DNA of 64,000 bases from Hymenobacter edaphi (GTDB lineage Bacteria > Bacteroidota > Bacteroidia > Cytophagales > Hymenobacteraceae), in contig NZ_QHKM01000003.1 of NCBI RefSeq assembly GCF_003258365.1, forward strand, positions 1-64,000, given 5' to 3'. The notes beneath the pieces were generated by a model, which was not told where the DNA came from, searched no databases, and was given only the letters and a program-made list of their open reading frames with translations. Positions within the stretch are counted from its first letter, which is position 1, and each line of letters starts with the position of its first letter. The position numbers and the translations under genes were made by a program. Shown piece after piece: positions 24,408-32,586 of the stretch.

Positions 24408-25778
24408 ATGACTTCTTTCCTGACCGAAAACCAGGACCGTTTCCTGAGCGAGCTGCTGGAGTGGCTGCGCATCCCGTCGGTTTCCGCCGACCCCAAGTTT
24501 CACGGCGACGTGCTCAAAGCGGCCGAGTACCTGAAGATGCGCCTCGAAGAAGTGGGCCTCGACAACGTGGAGCTCTGCCCGACGGCCGGCAACCCCATCG
24601 TCTACGGCGAGAAGCTCATCGACCCCGCGCTGCCCACCGTGCTCGTGTACGGCCACTACGACGTGCAGCCCGCCGACCCCTACGAGCTGTGGACCAGCGG
24701 GCCCTTCGACCCGGTCATCAAGGACGGCAAGATCTACGCCCGCGGCGCCTGCGACGACAAAGGCCAGGTGTACATGCACGTGAAGGCTTTCGAGGTGCTC
24801 AACCAGAACGGCGGCCTGCCCTGCAACGTGAAGGTGATGATTGAGGGCGAAGAGGAAGTGGGCTCCAACAACCTGGGCATCTTCGTCAACGCCAACCGCG
24901 AGAAGCTGCGCGCCGACGTAGTGCTGCTCTCCGACACCGGCATCATCGCCAACGACACGCCCAGCATCGAGGTGGGCCTGCGCGGGCTGAGCTACCACGA
25001 GGTGGAGGTGACCGGCCCCAACCGCGACCTGCACTCCGGCCTCTACGGCGGCGCCGTGCACAACCCCATCAACGCGCTGTGCAAGATGATTGCCTCGCTG
25101 CACGACGAGAACGGCCACATCACCATCCCCGGCTTCTACGACAACGTGGACGTGCTGACCCCGGAGGAGCGCACCGAGCTGAACAAAGCTCCCTACAGCG
25201 AGGAAGAGTACAAGCAGAGCATCGGCCTGCCCGCCACCTACGGCGAGCAGGGCTACACCACCATTGAGCGCACCAGCATCCGCCCCACGCTCGACGTGAA
25301 CGGCATCTGGGGCGGCTACACCGGCGAGGGCGCCAAAACGGTTATTGCCTCCAAGGCCTACGCCAAAATCTCGATGCGCCTGGTGCCCCACCAGACCTCG
25401 GAGGAAATCAGCCAGCTGTTCCAGCAGCACTTCACCAGCATTGCCCCCGAGGGTGTGACGGTGGTGGTGAAGCCCCACCACGGCGGCGAGCCGGTGGTAA
25501 CGCCCACCGACTCGGTGGCCTACAAAGCCGCCGCCCAGGCCCTGGAAGACACCTTCGGCAAGAAGCCCATTCCCACGCGCGGCGGCGGCTCCATTCCCAT
25601 CGTGGCCATGTTCAAGTCGGAGCTGGGCGTCGACTCGGTGCTGCTTGGCTTCGGGCTCGATTCCGACGCCATTCACTCGCCCAACGAGCACTACGGGGTG
25701 TTCAACTTCATGAAGGGCATCGAGACGATTCCGCTGTTCTACCAGCACTACGCCAAGCTGATGCAGCAGCCGGCCTAA
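24408..25778 (+). CDS. M20-family dipeptidase
   Basis: 456 residues, zinc peptidase of the M20 (ArgE/DapE/CNDP) family, cytosolic. Metal ligands and catalytic residues are visible: VYGHYDVQP (His83), GACDDKGQ (Asp116), IEGEEEVGS (Glu pair), LLSDTG, and the last ligand NEHYG. A lid/dimerisation domain follows LRGLSYHEVEV. Closest to the carnosinase/CPG2-like dipeptidase branch by the GHYDVQP...LW.S.PF pattern, so it probably hydrolyses dipeptides. Exact substrate unknown. Ends against a strong bidirectional terminator. Confidence 0.93.
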   Translation: MTSFLTENQDRFLSELLEWLRIPSVSADPKFHGDVLKAAEYLKMRLEEVGLDNVELCPTAGNPIVYGEKLIDPALPTVLVYGHYDVQPADPYELWTSGPFDPVIKDGKIYARGACDDKGQVYMHVKAFEVLNQNGGLPCNVKVMIEGEEEVGSNNLGIFVNANREKLRADVVLLSDTGIIANDTPSIEVGLRGLSYHEVEVTGPNRDLHSGLYGGAVHNPINALCKMIASLHDENGHITIPGFYDNVDVLTPEERTELNKAPYSEEEYKQSIGLPATYGEQGYTTIERTSIRPTLDVNGIWGGYTGEGAKTVIASKAYAKISMRLVPHQTSEEISQLFQQHFTSIAPEGVTVVVKPHHGGEPVVTPTDSVAYKAAAQALEDTFGKKPIPTRGGGSIPIVAMFKSELGVDSVLLGFGLDSDAIHSPNEHYGVFNFMKGIETIPLFYQHYAKLMQQPA

Positions 25779-25796
25779 GCCCGACCGCGTCGGCAG

Positions 25797-25846
25797 AAAA
25801 CGCAACGCCCGGCCTTTCCGCAGTGGAGAGGCCGGGCGTTGCGTTT
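25797..25846. terminator. Bidirectional terminator, dipeptidase / PorT-like gene
   Basis: A perfect 15-bp stem (25801-25815 with 25829-25843), four A before and three T after, between convergent genes. Confidence 0.92.
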
Positions 25847-25861
25847 GCGGGCGGGCCGGGC

Positions 25862-26437
25862 TTACAGGTCGTTGAAGCGGTAGCCCAGCTGCAGCTGAAA
25901 GGCCGAGTTGTAGATGCGGTTAGCCGGGCTGGCTTCGGGCAGCAGCTTGACGAAGCTGGGGTTGTAGCGCAGCCCCAGGCTCAGGCCGTTGTCGGCCTGG
26001 TAGCCGAGGCCCAGCACCGCCCCCACGTCTACTTTCTGGTAGCTCAGGTCGAAGGCCGGGGCGCCGTCGGGCTTCGACACGGCGCGCGTCAGGAAGCCCA
26101 CCTGCGGGCCCAGCTCGAAGAACGGCCCGTCGGCGTCGAGGCGCAGCAGCAGCGGCACGTCGATGTAGCTGACCCGGTCGTGCCCGCCGTTGCTGACGGT
26201 GTAGGTGTGGCCCTTGGTGGAGTAGAGCACCTCGGGCTGCACCGAAAACATGTCGCTGAAGGCAATATTGGCCGTCACGCCGCCATTGATGCCCAGCAGA
26301 AGCTTGGAGTTGCCCTTGTCCTCGCCGTAGTAATTGGAGAGCGTGGGGCCGATTTTGAGGCCGAACTTAACGTCCTGGGCCGCGGCGCCGTGCGCCATTG
26401 CGCCGAGCAATGGCAGCGCCAACAGAAACTTTTTCAT
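25862..26437 (-). CDS. PorT-like outer-membrane beta-barrel protein (1 of 3)
   Basis: 191 residues. Signal peptide MKKFLLALPLLGAMAHGAAA. About eight amphipathic strands: FGLKIGPTLSNY, FSVQPEVLYSTKG, IDVPLLLRLDADGPFFELGPQVGFL, GLGYQADNGLSLGLRYNPSF, FQLQLGYRF. This is the small-barrel pattern of PorT/OmpX-like Bacteroidota proteins. It is one of three clear paralogues in this cluster; cargo or binding role unknown. A 48-base gap separates it from the next paralogue's stop, consistent with co-transcription. Confidence 0.88.
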   Translation of the reverse strand: MKKFLLALPLLGAMAHGAAAQDVKFGLKIGPTLSNYYGEDKGNSKLLLGINGGVTANIAFSDMFSVQPEVLYSTKGHTYTVSNGGHDRVSYIDVPLLLRLDADGPFFELGPQVGFLTRAVSKPDGAPAFDLSYQKVDVGAVLGLGYQADNGLSLGLRYNPSFVKLLPEASPANRIYNSAFQLQLGYRFNDL

Positions 26438-26485
26438 GCGTCGGAATAAAGGAGAAAAGACTGCGCCGAAGCGCCACCGCGCGGC

Positions 26486-27163
26486 TTACTTGCCGCCTAG
26501 CAGGTAGCCCACGTACAGCTGAAAGGCCGAGTTGCGGGCATTTTTGAAGCTGCCGTTCTGGTAGGCGTCCTTGGCAAAGTCGGTGAAGGCGCCGTTGTAG
26601 CGCAACCCGATCATCGGGCCGCTGTCGGCCTGGTAGCCCAGGCCCGCGGCGTAGCCCAGCTCGAAGCGGTTGACGTCGTCCAATTTCTGGGCGGCCGTCA
26701 CGTCGTAGCTGGGAATACCCGGAATGCTGGATTCGACTTTCGTCTTGTCTTTAATGTTGAGCAGGTAGCTAAACTGCGGCCCCAGCTCGAAAAACAAGCC
26801 GTCGGCGTTTATTTTGGCCAGAATGGGCAGGTCCAGGTAGTTGTAGTTCACGCTGCCGGTGCGCTTGTACTTGGACGAGCCGAAGTTGAACTCGAAGTCG
26901 CTGTTCTTGAAGCCTTTCTGCGAGTACAGCAGCTCGGGCTGAATGGAGAAAAACCCGTCGCCGGTCAAATCGGCGTTGAGCAGCAGCCCGCCGTGAAAGC
27001 CGAACTTGTTTTCAAACCGGTCCTCGTCGGCGACGTCGCCGGCAATGTTGGAGTAGTTGGCGCCGGCCTTGAAGCCGACGCGGACTCCCTGGGCGTGCGC
27101 CGCCGGAGCAGTGGCCAGGGCAGCGCCCGTGAGAAGGGCGGCGGCGAGAAAAGCGTTTTTCAT
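26486..27163 (-). CDS. PorT-like outer-membrane beta-barrel protein (2 of 3)
   Basis: 225 residues, paralogue of its neighbours. Signal peptide MKNAFLAAALLTGAALATAPAAHA (ATG 27163 chosen; the upstream in-frame start would precede the leader). Strands FFSIQPELLYSQKGF, YLDLPILAKINADGLFFELGPQFSYLL, AAGLGYQADSGPMIGLRYNGAF and AFQLYVGYLLGGK repeat the pattern of the other two. Outer membrane; function unknown. It is first in the two-gene run with 25862-26437. Confidence 0.88.
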   Translation of the reverse strand: MKNAFLAAALLTGAALATAPAAHAQGVRVGFKAGANYSNIAGDVADEDRFENKFGFHGGLLLNADLTGDGFFSIQPELLYSQKGFKNSDFEFNFGSSKYKRTGSVNYNYLDLPILAKINADGLFFELGPQFSYLLNIKDKTKVESSIPGIPSYDVTAAQKLDDVNRFELGYAAGLGYQADSGPMIGLRYNGAFTDFAKDAYQNGSFKNARNSAFQLYVGYLLGGK

Positions 27164-27531
27164 AGCCGTGGAAAAAAGCAAAAAAGTGAACAATCCGCCG
27201 GCCCGAAATAGCCGTCGACGCTCCTACAACGCGGAATTCGGGCAGATGTTGACCTTCGGAAAATACAACGCCCGGCTGCGGCCGGCGTTGCCCGCTCTTA
27301 CTGGTTCGGAATCAGGTAGCTCGGTGGCGGTTGGCCGCCGGGGAGCGGGCGTTTTCCGGGGCGTCGTGGCAGCAGACGCCGGCGCTTTTCGCCTTTTGCC
27401 GAGTTGCGGCAGGCCATTCCAAGTCGCTGCGACACGGGCCGCGCGTATGGCGCAGCGCCCGCCGCACCACCAAAAAAGGGCCGCCTCCGAAACGGAAGCG
27501 GCCCTGGCAATAGGCGGTAGGTGGGGCGGAA
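27164..27531. other. Intergenic region between PorT-like paralogues 2 and 3
   Basis: 368 bases. It holds the terminator of the third paralogue (27472-27505) at its right and presumably the promoter of the second at its left. I see no credible gene or clear -7 box. Confidence 0.5.
27472..27505 (-). terminator. Terminator of the third PorT-like gene
   Basis: Read on the minus strand, a 13-bp stem (27505-27493 with 27489-27477, one G-T pair) is followed by six T. Confidence 0.88.
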
Positions 27532-28296
27532 TTAGCGGTTGCCGAGCGGCAGCAGGTAGCCCAGCTGCAGGGTGAAGGCGTTGTTGAAGGCCTTGGGCTC
27601 GTTGTCGGTGTCCTTGGTGTCAATCAGCGAGTTGAAGCCGCGGGCGTAGCGCAGGCCGATGCTCAGCCCGCCCTCTGCCTGGTAGCCCACGCCGGCCACC
27701 GCGCCGATGTCGAACTGCGCCAGGTCCGATTTGTCGGCGTCTTTCTGCGAGAGGCCAGTGTAGTCGAGGAAGCCCTGGTTGGGGTCGTCGGTTTTGTTTT
27801 TGGAGCCGTCGGCGTACTTAATCGTGGTCTGCGACTTGGTCTTGGAGCCGAACAGGTACGACACCTGCGGGCCAGCTTCGAAAAACAGCCCGCCGGCGTT
27901 GATGCGGGCCAGCACCGGCACGTCGATGTAGTGGAGTACGCGCTGCTGCTCCTGCTCGACCTTGGTCGCGCCCGGAAAGGCGGTCAGGGCCGCATTGTCC
28001 TTCGACTGCGTTTCAATCTCGTAGCCCTTGCGGTTGTAAAGCACTTCCGGGGCAATGGCGAAAAAGCCGTCGTCGCTCAGGGGCAGCTGGAAGGCCAGGC
28101 CGGCGTTGTAGCCCAGCTTGTAGTCGCCCAGCTTGGAGCTGTAGTTGGCGCCGGTGATGTTCTGCACGTTGTCACCGGAGAGGTTGGAGTAGGTGCCGCC
28201 GAGCTTCACGCCGATGCGGAAGCCGCCCGGGTCCTGGGCATGGGCGAGGGAGGCGGTGGCCAGCGAGGCAAGGGTAAAAAGGGCTGCCTTTTTCAT
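27532..28296 (-). CDS. PorT-like outer-membrane beta-barrel protein (3 of 3)
   Basis: 254 residues, the longest of the three paralogues. Signal peptide MKKAALFTLASLATASLAHA. The barrel signature is as in the others (FFAIAPEVLYNRKGYE, IDVPVLARINAGGLFFEAGPQVSYLFG, VAGVGYQAEGGLSIGLRYARGF, FTLQLGYLLPLG). A longer, charged loop (KTKSQTTIKYADGSKNKTDD) sits before the final strands, probably surface-exposed. It has its own terminator, so it is a separate unit from the other two. Confidence 0.88.
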   Translation of the reverse strand: MKKAALFTLASLATASLAHAQDPGGFRIGVKLGGTYSNLSGDNVQNITGANYSSKLGDYKLGYNAGLAFQLPLSDDGFFAIAPEVLYNRKGYEIETQSKDNAALTAFPGATKVEQEQQRVLHYIDVPVLARINAGGLFFEAGPQVSYLFGSKTKSQTTIKYADGSKNKTDDPNQGFLDYTGLSQKDADKSDLAQFDIGAVAGVGYQAEGGLSIGLRYARGFNSLIDTKDTDNEPKAFNNAFTLQLGYLLPLGNR

Positions 28297-28502
28297 GAGA
28301 AAGTTCGGAATAATGTGGGGTGGGGATGGGGCGCGGCGACCAGTGCTCTACACAGTTCGGGGAATGGGTGGGCCGCGCAATTCTGTGCCTGATACGGCCA
28401 CCAAGGGGGGCGGTGTTGCGTCGGCGCTGTTAATCAATCGTGACGCGGTGTAAAAAACCGGGGGGCAGCCGGGCAAAATGCGGCCCTTGCAGCCCGGCTA
28501 CG

Positions 28503-28510
28503 TACTTTTG
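28503..28510 (+). promoter_or_regulatory. -7 box of the PagL-like gene
   Basis: TACTTTTG is an exact TAnnTTTG, 23 bases before the ATG. No clear -33 element. Confidence 0.5.
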
Positions 28511-28533
28511 CCGCCGTCTGCCTTCTTTCATCT

Positions 28534-29655
28534 ATGTTGCTCAGCACCCGTTTGTTTCTTGCGTTGGCCCTGGGGCTGGGGGCCGCTGCCGGACTACGGG
28601 CGCAGGATGGCCCGCCGCCCGCCGCCACTCCCGAGCCGCTGGTGCTGGGGCTCTACGCGCAGGGCGGCTTCATCATCGCGCACTCGCCGCGCGTCAAGCA
28701 CCTCGTCACGGCCCACCCCACCGGCCTGGAGCTGAACCTGCAGCGGCAGCTGACGGGCCGCGCGCCCTGGCACGCCTGGTACCGCTACCCCAAGGCCGGC
28801 CTCGCCCTGGTATACTACGACTACCACAGCCCCGTGCTGCGCCACTCCTTCGCCGCCTCGGTGTATCTGAGCAAGGCGTTCTGGCGCACCCAGCGGCAGG
28901 ACCTGAGCTTCCGCCTGGGCACCGGCGTGGGCTACTTCCCGTTTCCCTTCGATCAGCAGGCCAACCACAAGAACACCTTCGTCAGCTCGCGTCTGAACGC
29001 CACCATTCAGGCCCGGCTGGAATACGACGTGGCCCTCACGCCCCGGCTGGGCCTGCTGCTGGGCGTGGCCCTGAACCACTACTCCAACGGCGCCACCGCC
29101 AAGCCCAACCTGGGCATCAACATCCCGACGCTGCTGCTGGGCCTGAACTACCACCAGCAACGCCACTTCACGCCCGCGCCCCTCGACCCGGCGGCCGACC
29201 AGCCCGCCGACCTCGGGCGCAACTTCTGGAACCTGAGCGCCAGCGCCGGCCTGAAGCAGCGCAACGAGTCGGACCCCAAAACCTACTGGGTGAATTCGGT
29301 GACGGTGGCAGTGGGGCGGCGCGTCAACCGCAAGAGCAACCTGCTGGTGGGCGCGGAGGGCTTTTACGACCGCAGCCTGCTGGCCGAGCAGCGCGACACG
29401 GCCCGCGCCGGCGACCGGCTGCCCGACGTGAAGAAAGCCGGCGTGTTTATCGGCCACGAGCTGCTGTTCGGCCGCCTTGCCTTCGACACGCATCTGGGCT
29501 TCTACCTCTACAATCCCTACAAGTCCAACAAGTTCTACTACGAGCGTGTGGGCCTGAAATACCACTTCACCGAGCACGTCTTCGGCGCCATCGACCTGAA
29601 GGTGCACCGCGGCGCGGCCGACGTGCTGGAGTGGAAAGTGGGCGTGAAGCTGTAG
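28534..29655 (+). CDS. PagL-like lipid A 3-O-deacylase / acyloxyacyl hydrolase
   Basis: 373 residues, outer-membrane protein. Signal peptide (LFLALALGLGAAAGLRA), then barrel strands. LNHYSNGATAKPNLGIN near residue 185 carries the His-x-Ser-Asn signature of PagL, whose His/Ser pair removes the 3-O-acyl chain of lipid A. It is about twice the size of PagL (about 170), as in acyloxyacyl-hydrolase relatives common in Bacteroidota. Activity here is inferred from the motif. It would remodel the outer-membrane surface. Confidence 0.8.
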   Translation: MLLSTRLFLALALGLGAAAGLRAQDGPPPAATPEPLVLGLYAQGGFIIAHSPRVKHLVTAHPTGLELNLQRQLTGRAPWHAWYRYPKAGLALVYYDYHSPVLRHSFAASVYLSKAFWRTQRQDLSFRLGTGVGYFPFPFDQQANHKNTFVSSRLNATIQARLEYDVALTPRLGLLLGVALNHYSNGATAKPNLGINIPTLLLGLNYHQQRHFTPAPLDPAADQPADLGRNFWNLSASAGLKQRNESDPKTYWVNSVTVAVGRRVNRKSNLLVGAEGFYDRSLLAEQRDTARAGDRLPDVKKAGVFIGHELLFGRLAFDTHLGFYLYNPYKSNKFYYERVGLKYHFTEHVFGAIDLKVHRGAADVLEWKVGVKL

Positions 29656-29769
29656 CGAGGGCCCGGCGGCGCGGCCCGCACCGGCCCGAACGACCCCGCC
29701 GCGGGCGCTGCGCTGCGGCGGGCTTATCCGGCGCTTCGTCGGCCCGCGCCGACGCTTGGGGAAGTGCCC

Positions 29770-29801
29770 TTTGCCGGGGCCGGGGCGCCGGCGCATCTTT
29801 C
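29770..29801 (+). promoter_or_regulatory. Promoter of the DUF2306-like gene
   Basis: TTTG (29770-29773), a 20-base spacer and CATCTTTC (29794-29801) fit the Bacteroidota pattern with two mismatches in the -7 box. Confidence 0.4.
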
Positions 29802-29829
29802 GGCCGTTCACCTCCCTGCCCGCGCCGCC

Positions 29830-30516
29830 ATGACTACCGAATCCTTTCTCGAACTCAACCGCTGGCTGCACATCGGCAGCGGCATGCTGGGCTTCTTCGT
29901 GGCGCCCGTGGCCCTGGCCACGCGCAAGGGCGGGCCGGCGCACCGCCGCTGGGGCCGGGTGTTTTTCTGGGCCATGCTCACGGCCGGCGTCACGGCCCTG
30001 GTGGCCGCCACGCTCAAGGGCCTCACCTTCCTGCTGCTGACGGGCATTTTCTCGCTCTACCTCTCTCTGCTCGGCTACCGGGCCCTGTACCAGAAGCGCC
30101 TCGGCCGCGGTCAGCCGCCGGCCGCGTACGACTGGCTGGGTGCGGGGGCGGCGCTGCTGGTGTTTGCAGGCACCATTGCTTACGCCGTCGTCACCCGCAA
30201 CCTCGTGGCGGGCGTGTTCGGGCTGGGCGGCACCCGCCTGGCCGTGGCCGAGCTGCAGAAGCTGCGCCGCCCCGCCGCAGTAGACGCCACCCGCTGGTTT
30301 TTCGACCACATGCGCGGCTTCATTCTCTCGTACGTCGCCGCCGTGTCGGCCTTTTCGGCCACCTCGTTCACCTTCCTGCCGGTGGCCGCGCGCTTCCTCT
30401 GGCCCACCATCGTCGGGGTGCCGCTGATGCTGTACTGGGTGCGCCGCTACCGCCGGCAGTTCGCCCAAGGTCGTCCTGCGGGCGGGGTCCCGCGCATTCA
30501 GCCCGAGCTGGCCTGA
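29830..30516 (+). CDS. DUF2306-like membrane protein
   Basis: 228 residues, about six transmembrane helices. LNRWLHIGSGMLGFFVAPVA, then GGPAHRRWGRVFFWAM and a later FDHMRGFILSYVAA place His/Arg residues at helix ends in the way DUF2306 proteins do. Those are predicted membrane proteins of unknown role, possibly haem-binding. ATG 29830 starts the conserved region. Not clearly linked to the genes around it. Confidence 0.75.
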   Translation: MTTESFLELNRWLHIGSGMLGFFVAPVALATRKGGPAHRRWGRVFFWAMLTAGVTALVAATLKGLTFLLLTGIFSLYLSLLGYRALYQKRLGRGQPPAAYDWLGAGAALLVFAGTIAYAVVTRNLVAGVFGLGGTRLAVAELQKLRRPAAVDATRWFFDHMRGFILSYVAAVSAFSATSFTFLPVAARFLWPTIVGVPLMLYWVRRYRRQFAQGRPAGGVPRIQPELA

Positions 30517-30554
30517 GCGCGCCCCGGAGGCCGGCCATTGGGCTTAACTGACCT

Positions 30555-30597
30555 AAAACAGCGTCGCCGCCCCGGAATCGGGGCGGCGACGCTGTTG
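30555..30597. terminator. Bidirectional terminator, DUF2306-like gene / bTHX
   Basis: A perfect 17-bp stem (30557-30573 with 30580-30596). The T-run is on the minus-strand side, suiting bTHX; it also closes the plus-strand gene. Confidence 0.9.
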
Positions 30598-30614
30598 CAA
30601 GAATTGCCCGGTGG

Positions 30615-30734
30615 TTAGGGCTGCGGAGCCGCCGGCGGGGCGACGGTTTTCTTGGCTATGTTGTGGGGGCGGCTTTTGCCGAAGGTTCCCTTGGTGAGCT
30701 TGCCGAGGCGCGTTTTCTTATCTCCCTTACCCAT
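30615..30734 (-). CDS. 30S ribosomal protein bTHX
   Basis: 39 residues: MGKGDKKTRLGKLTKGTFGK, then SRPHNIAKK and a short Ala/Pro tail. The MGKGDKKT.(K/R)GK...G.(F/Y)GK.RP start is that of Bacteroidota bTHX, a small basic protein bound at the top of the 30S head. It is the only reading of this stretch that makes a known protein, and it ends just before a terminator. The gene is too short for usual ORF cut-offs. Not linked to pyrD by function. Confidence 0.88.
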   Translation of the reverse strand: MGKGDKKTRLGKLTKGTFGKSRPHNIAKKTVAPPAAPQP

Positions 30735-30791
30735 GATGCACGGTGTTATAGTGACTGAATGCGGACGCCAAGGGCCACAACAACGTTGCGT

Positions 30792-31847
30792 TCAGCGTCC
30801 GGACTCCTGTACGCAGCCCGCGGCCACTAGTTGGCGGCATATGCGCTGCACCACGCCGGGCCCTTCGTAGATAAAGCCCGTGTAGAGCTGCACCAGCGCC
30901 GCCCCGGCCGCCAGCTTTTCCTGCACGTCATCGGGCGTGAAGATGCCCCCGACCCCGATAATGGGGAAGCTGCCGCCCGACTGCTGGTGCAGGTAGCGGA
31001 TAACCTCTGTGGCCCGCGCCCGCAGCGGCGCCCCGCTCAGGCCGCCCGCGCCCAGCTGCTCCACCGCGCCGGCGGGCGTGCGCAGGCCGTCGCGGGCAAC
31101 GGTGGTGTTGGTGGCCACCACGCCGCTCAGGCCTGCCTCCCGCACGATGCCGATAATGTCGTCGAGCTGCTCGTTCGTGAGGTCGGGCGCAATCTTGAGC
31201 AGCAGCGGGCGGGCGGTGCGCCGGGCGTGGTTTGCGCGCTGCACCGCGCGCAGCAGCTGTAGCAGCGGCTCCCGCTCCTGCAGCTGCCGCAGCCCCGGCG
31301 TGTTCGGCGACGACACGTTCACCACGAAGTAGTCGACGAATTCGTGCAGGGCCTGCACGCACGCCACGTAGTCCTGGGCCGCTTGGTCGTTGGGCGTGTC
31401 CTTGTTCTTGCCGATGTTGCCGCCGATGACCACGTCGGCCGTGCGCCGCCGCAGCTGCTCGGCCGCCGCCGCCGCCCCGGCATTGTTGAAGCCCATGCGG
31501 TTGATCAGCGCCCGGTCGGCGGGCAGGCGAAACAGGCGCGGGGCGGGGTTGCCCGGCTGCGCCCGCGGCGTCACCGTCCCGATTTCGATGTGCCCGAAGC
31601 CCAGCGCGGCCAGCTCGTCCACCAGTCGCGCGTCCTTGTCGAAGCCGGCGGCCAGGCCGATGGGGTTGCGGAAGCGCAGTCCGAACACCTCCCGCTCCAG
31701 CGCCGGATGCCGGTAGCTGAACTGCTGCCGCAGCAGCGCCGGCAGGCCCGGCAGCCGGCCGGCGGCGGCCAGAGCGCCGAACGTGAAGCGGTGGGCTTGC
31801 TCGGCGCTGAGCTGAAACAGCAGTGGGCGAAGGAGGGCTTGGTACAT
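30792..31847 (-). CDS. pyrD: Dihydroorotate dehydrogenase, class 2
   Basis: Oxidises dihydroorotate to orotate in pyrimidine synthesis and passes electrons to quinone at the inner membrane. 351 residues, usual size. The N-terminal helix pair for membrane/quinone contact (MYQALLRPLLFQLSAEQAH) marks class 2. FMN and active-site motifs are NPIGLAAGFDKDA, MGFNNAG, VNVSSPNTPGLR with the catalytic Ser of class 2, and GVGGIFTPDD. No other pyr genes nearby. Confidence 0.97.
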   Translation of the reverse strand: MYQALLRPLLFQLSAEQAHRFTFGALAAAGRLPGLPALLRQQFSYRHPALEREVFGLRFRNPIGLAAGFDKDARLVDELAALGFGHIEIGTVTPRAQPGNPAPRLFRLPADRALINRMGFNNAGAAAAAEQLRRRTADVVIGGNIGKNKDTPNDQAAQDYVACVQALHEFVDYFVVNVSSPNTPGLRQLQEREPLLQLLRAVQRANHARRTARPLLLKIAPDLTNEQLDDIIGIVREAGLSGVVATNTTVARDGLRTPAGAVEQLGAGGLSGAPLRARATEVIRYLHQQSGGSFPIIGVGGIFTPDDVQEKLAAGAALVQLYTGFIYEGPGVVQRICRQLVAAGCVQESGR

Positions 31848-31872
31848 GGCAGGCCGTGGCTGGTCCGGGCCG

Positions 31873-31880
31873 CAAAGCTC
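31873..31880 (-). promoter_or_regulatory. -7-like box of pyrD
   Basis: GAGCTTTG on the minus strand fits TAnnTTTG at seven of eight positions, 25 bases before the pyrD ATG. Confidence 0.4.
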
Positions 31881-32021
31881 CTGACTAAATCCGGGAGTAC
31901 CGCAGCCGCCCGCGCCCCGTGGGCGTTTGCGCGGGTATTTTTTGTGTGAATTTATTTCGCTGTAAATAAAGGCGGTAGCTGCTCCGAGGCCGCCCGGTAC
32001 TTGTCAATGAGTAACCCGGAG

Positions 32022-32052
32022 TTTGAATATGCCGTCTCGACTGTTACTTTTG
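32022..32052 (+). promoter_or_regulatory. Promoter of tRNA-Lys
   Basis: TTTG (32022-32025), a 19-base spacer and TACTTTTG (32045-32052). Both boxes are exact. The best promoter in the window; the tRNA starts 42 bases later. Confidence 0.75.
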
Positions 32053-32094
32053 CCGTCCCTTTCGATGAAAGCCGCGCTTTCCCGCAAGGAGCCT

Positions 32095-32167
32095 GATTCT
32101 GTAGCTCAGCTGGTAGAGCAGTACACTTTTAATGTACGGGTCCTGGGTTCGAATCCCAGCGGAATCA
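32095..32167 (+). tRNA. tRNA-Lys (anticodon TTT)
   Basis: 73 bases fold as a full cloverleaf. The acceptor stem GATTCTG pairs with CGGAATC (one G-T pair); the D arm is GCTC..GAGC; the anticodon stem GTACA/TGTAC holds loop CTTTTAA with TTT at 32128-32130; the T arm is CTGGG TTCGAAT CCCAG. The discriminator base is A. CCA is not encoded and must be added. Confidence 0.97.
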
Positions 32168-32172
32168 CTGAA

Positions 32173-32205
32173 AACCCCGCCTGCACTGCGCAGGTGGGGT
32201 TTTTT
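32173..32205 (+). terminator. Terminator of tRNA-Lys
   Basis: A 12-bp stem (32173-32184 with 32190-32201, one G-T pair) running into T6. Confidence 0.9.
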
Positions 32206-32586
32206 GTTGCGGCCGGGGGGGGCAGGTGCCGCACCGGGCCCGCGCAGCCCGAGCGGCGGAACAGGAACGATGGCGGCCGGGGCAGGCCCACCCGCGACGA
32301 GCAGTAGGTGCCGCCCGCGGCCGGCGGCGCCGCGGCTCAGCCGCCTTACATATAGATGTGAGCGGCAAATACTGGCAACTGTCGCTACATTGCCAATAAT
32401 TCACTTGCTGTACGCCCTAGTTATGCCCCGGTAATGGCGGCAGTTCTCGCCGCTCGTTGCCGCTACGCCTTGCCCACAACCCACCTGTTCGCTCTCCTGC
32501 TCGACTTCATCCCCACCGTGTCCGCGCGTTAGCCTGTTTCGGCCGCGAAATCCAGTACCGAGCCTTTCGCTCACAATTTCTACCTG
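32206..32586. other. Non-coding stretch before the TonB-receptor operon
   Basis: About 380 bases with no ORF I believe in. Small imperfect palindromes occur (for example around ACATATAGATGT near 32347). No strong -33/-7 pair is evident, though the operon promoter should be here. Confidence 0.4.

Noticed and set aside
32206-32586. Possible riboswitch or small RNA after tRNA-Lys
   Set aside because: I see only short imperfect palindromes and no known riboswitch core; not enough to call.
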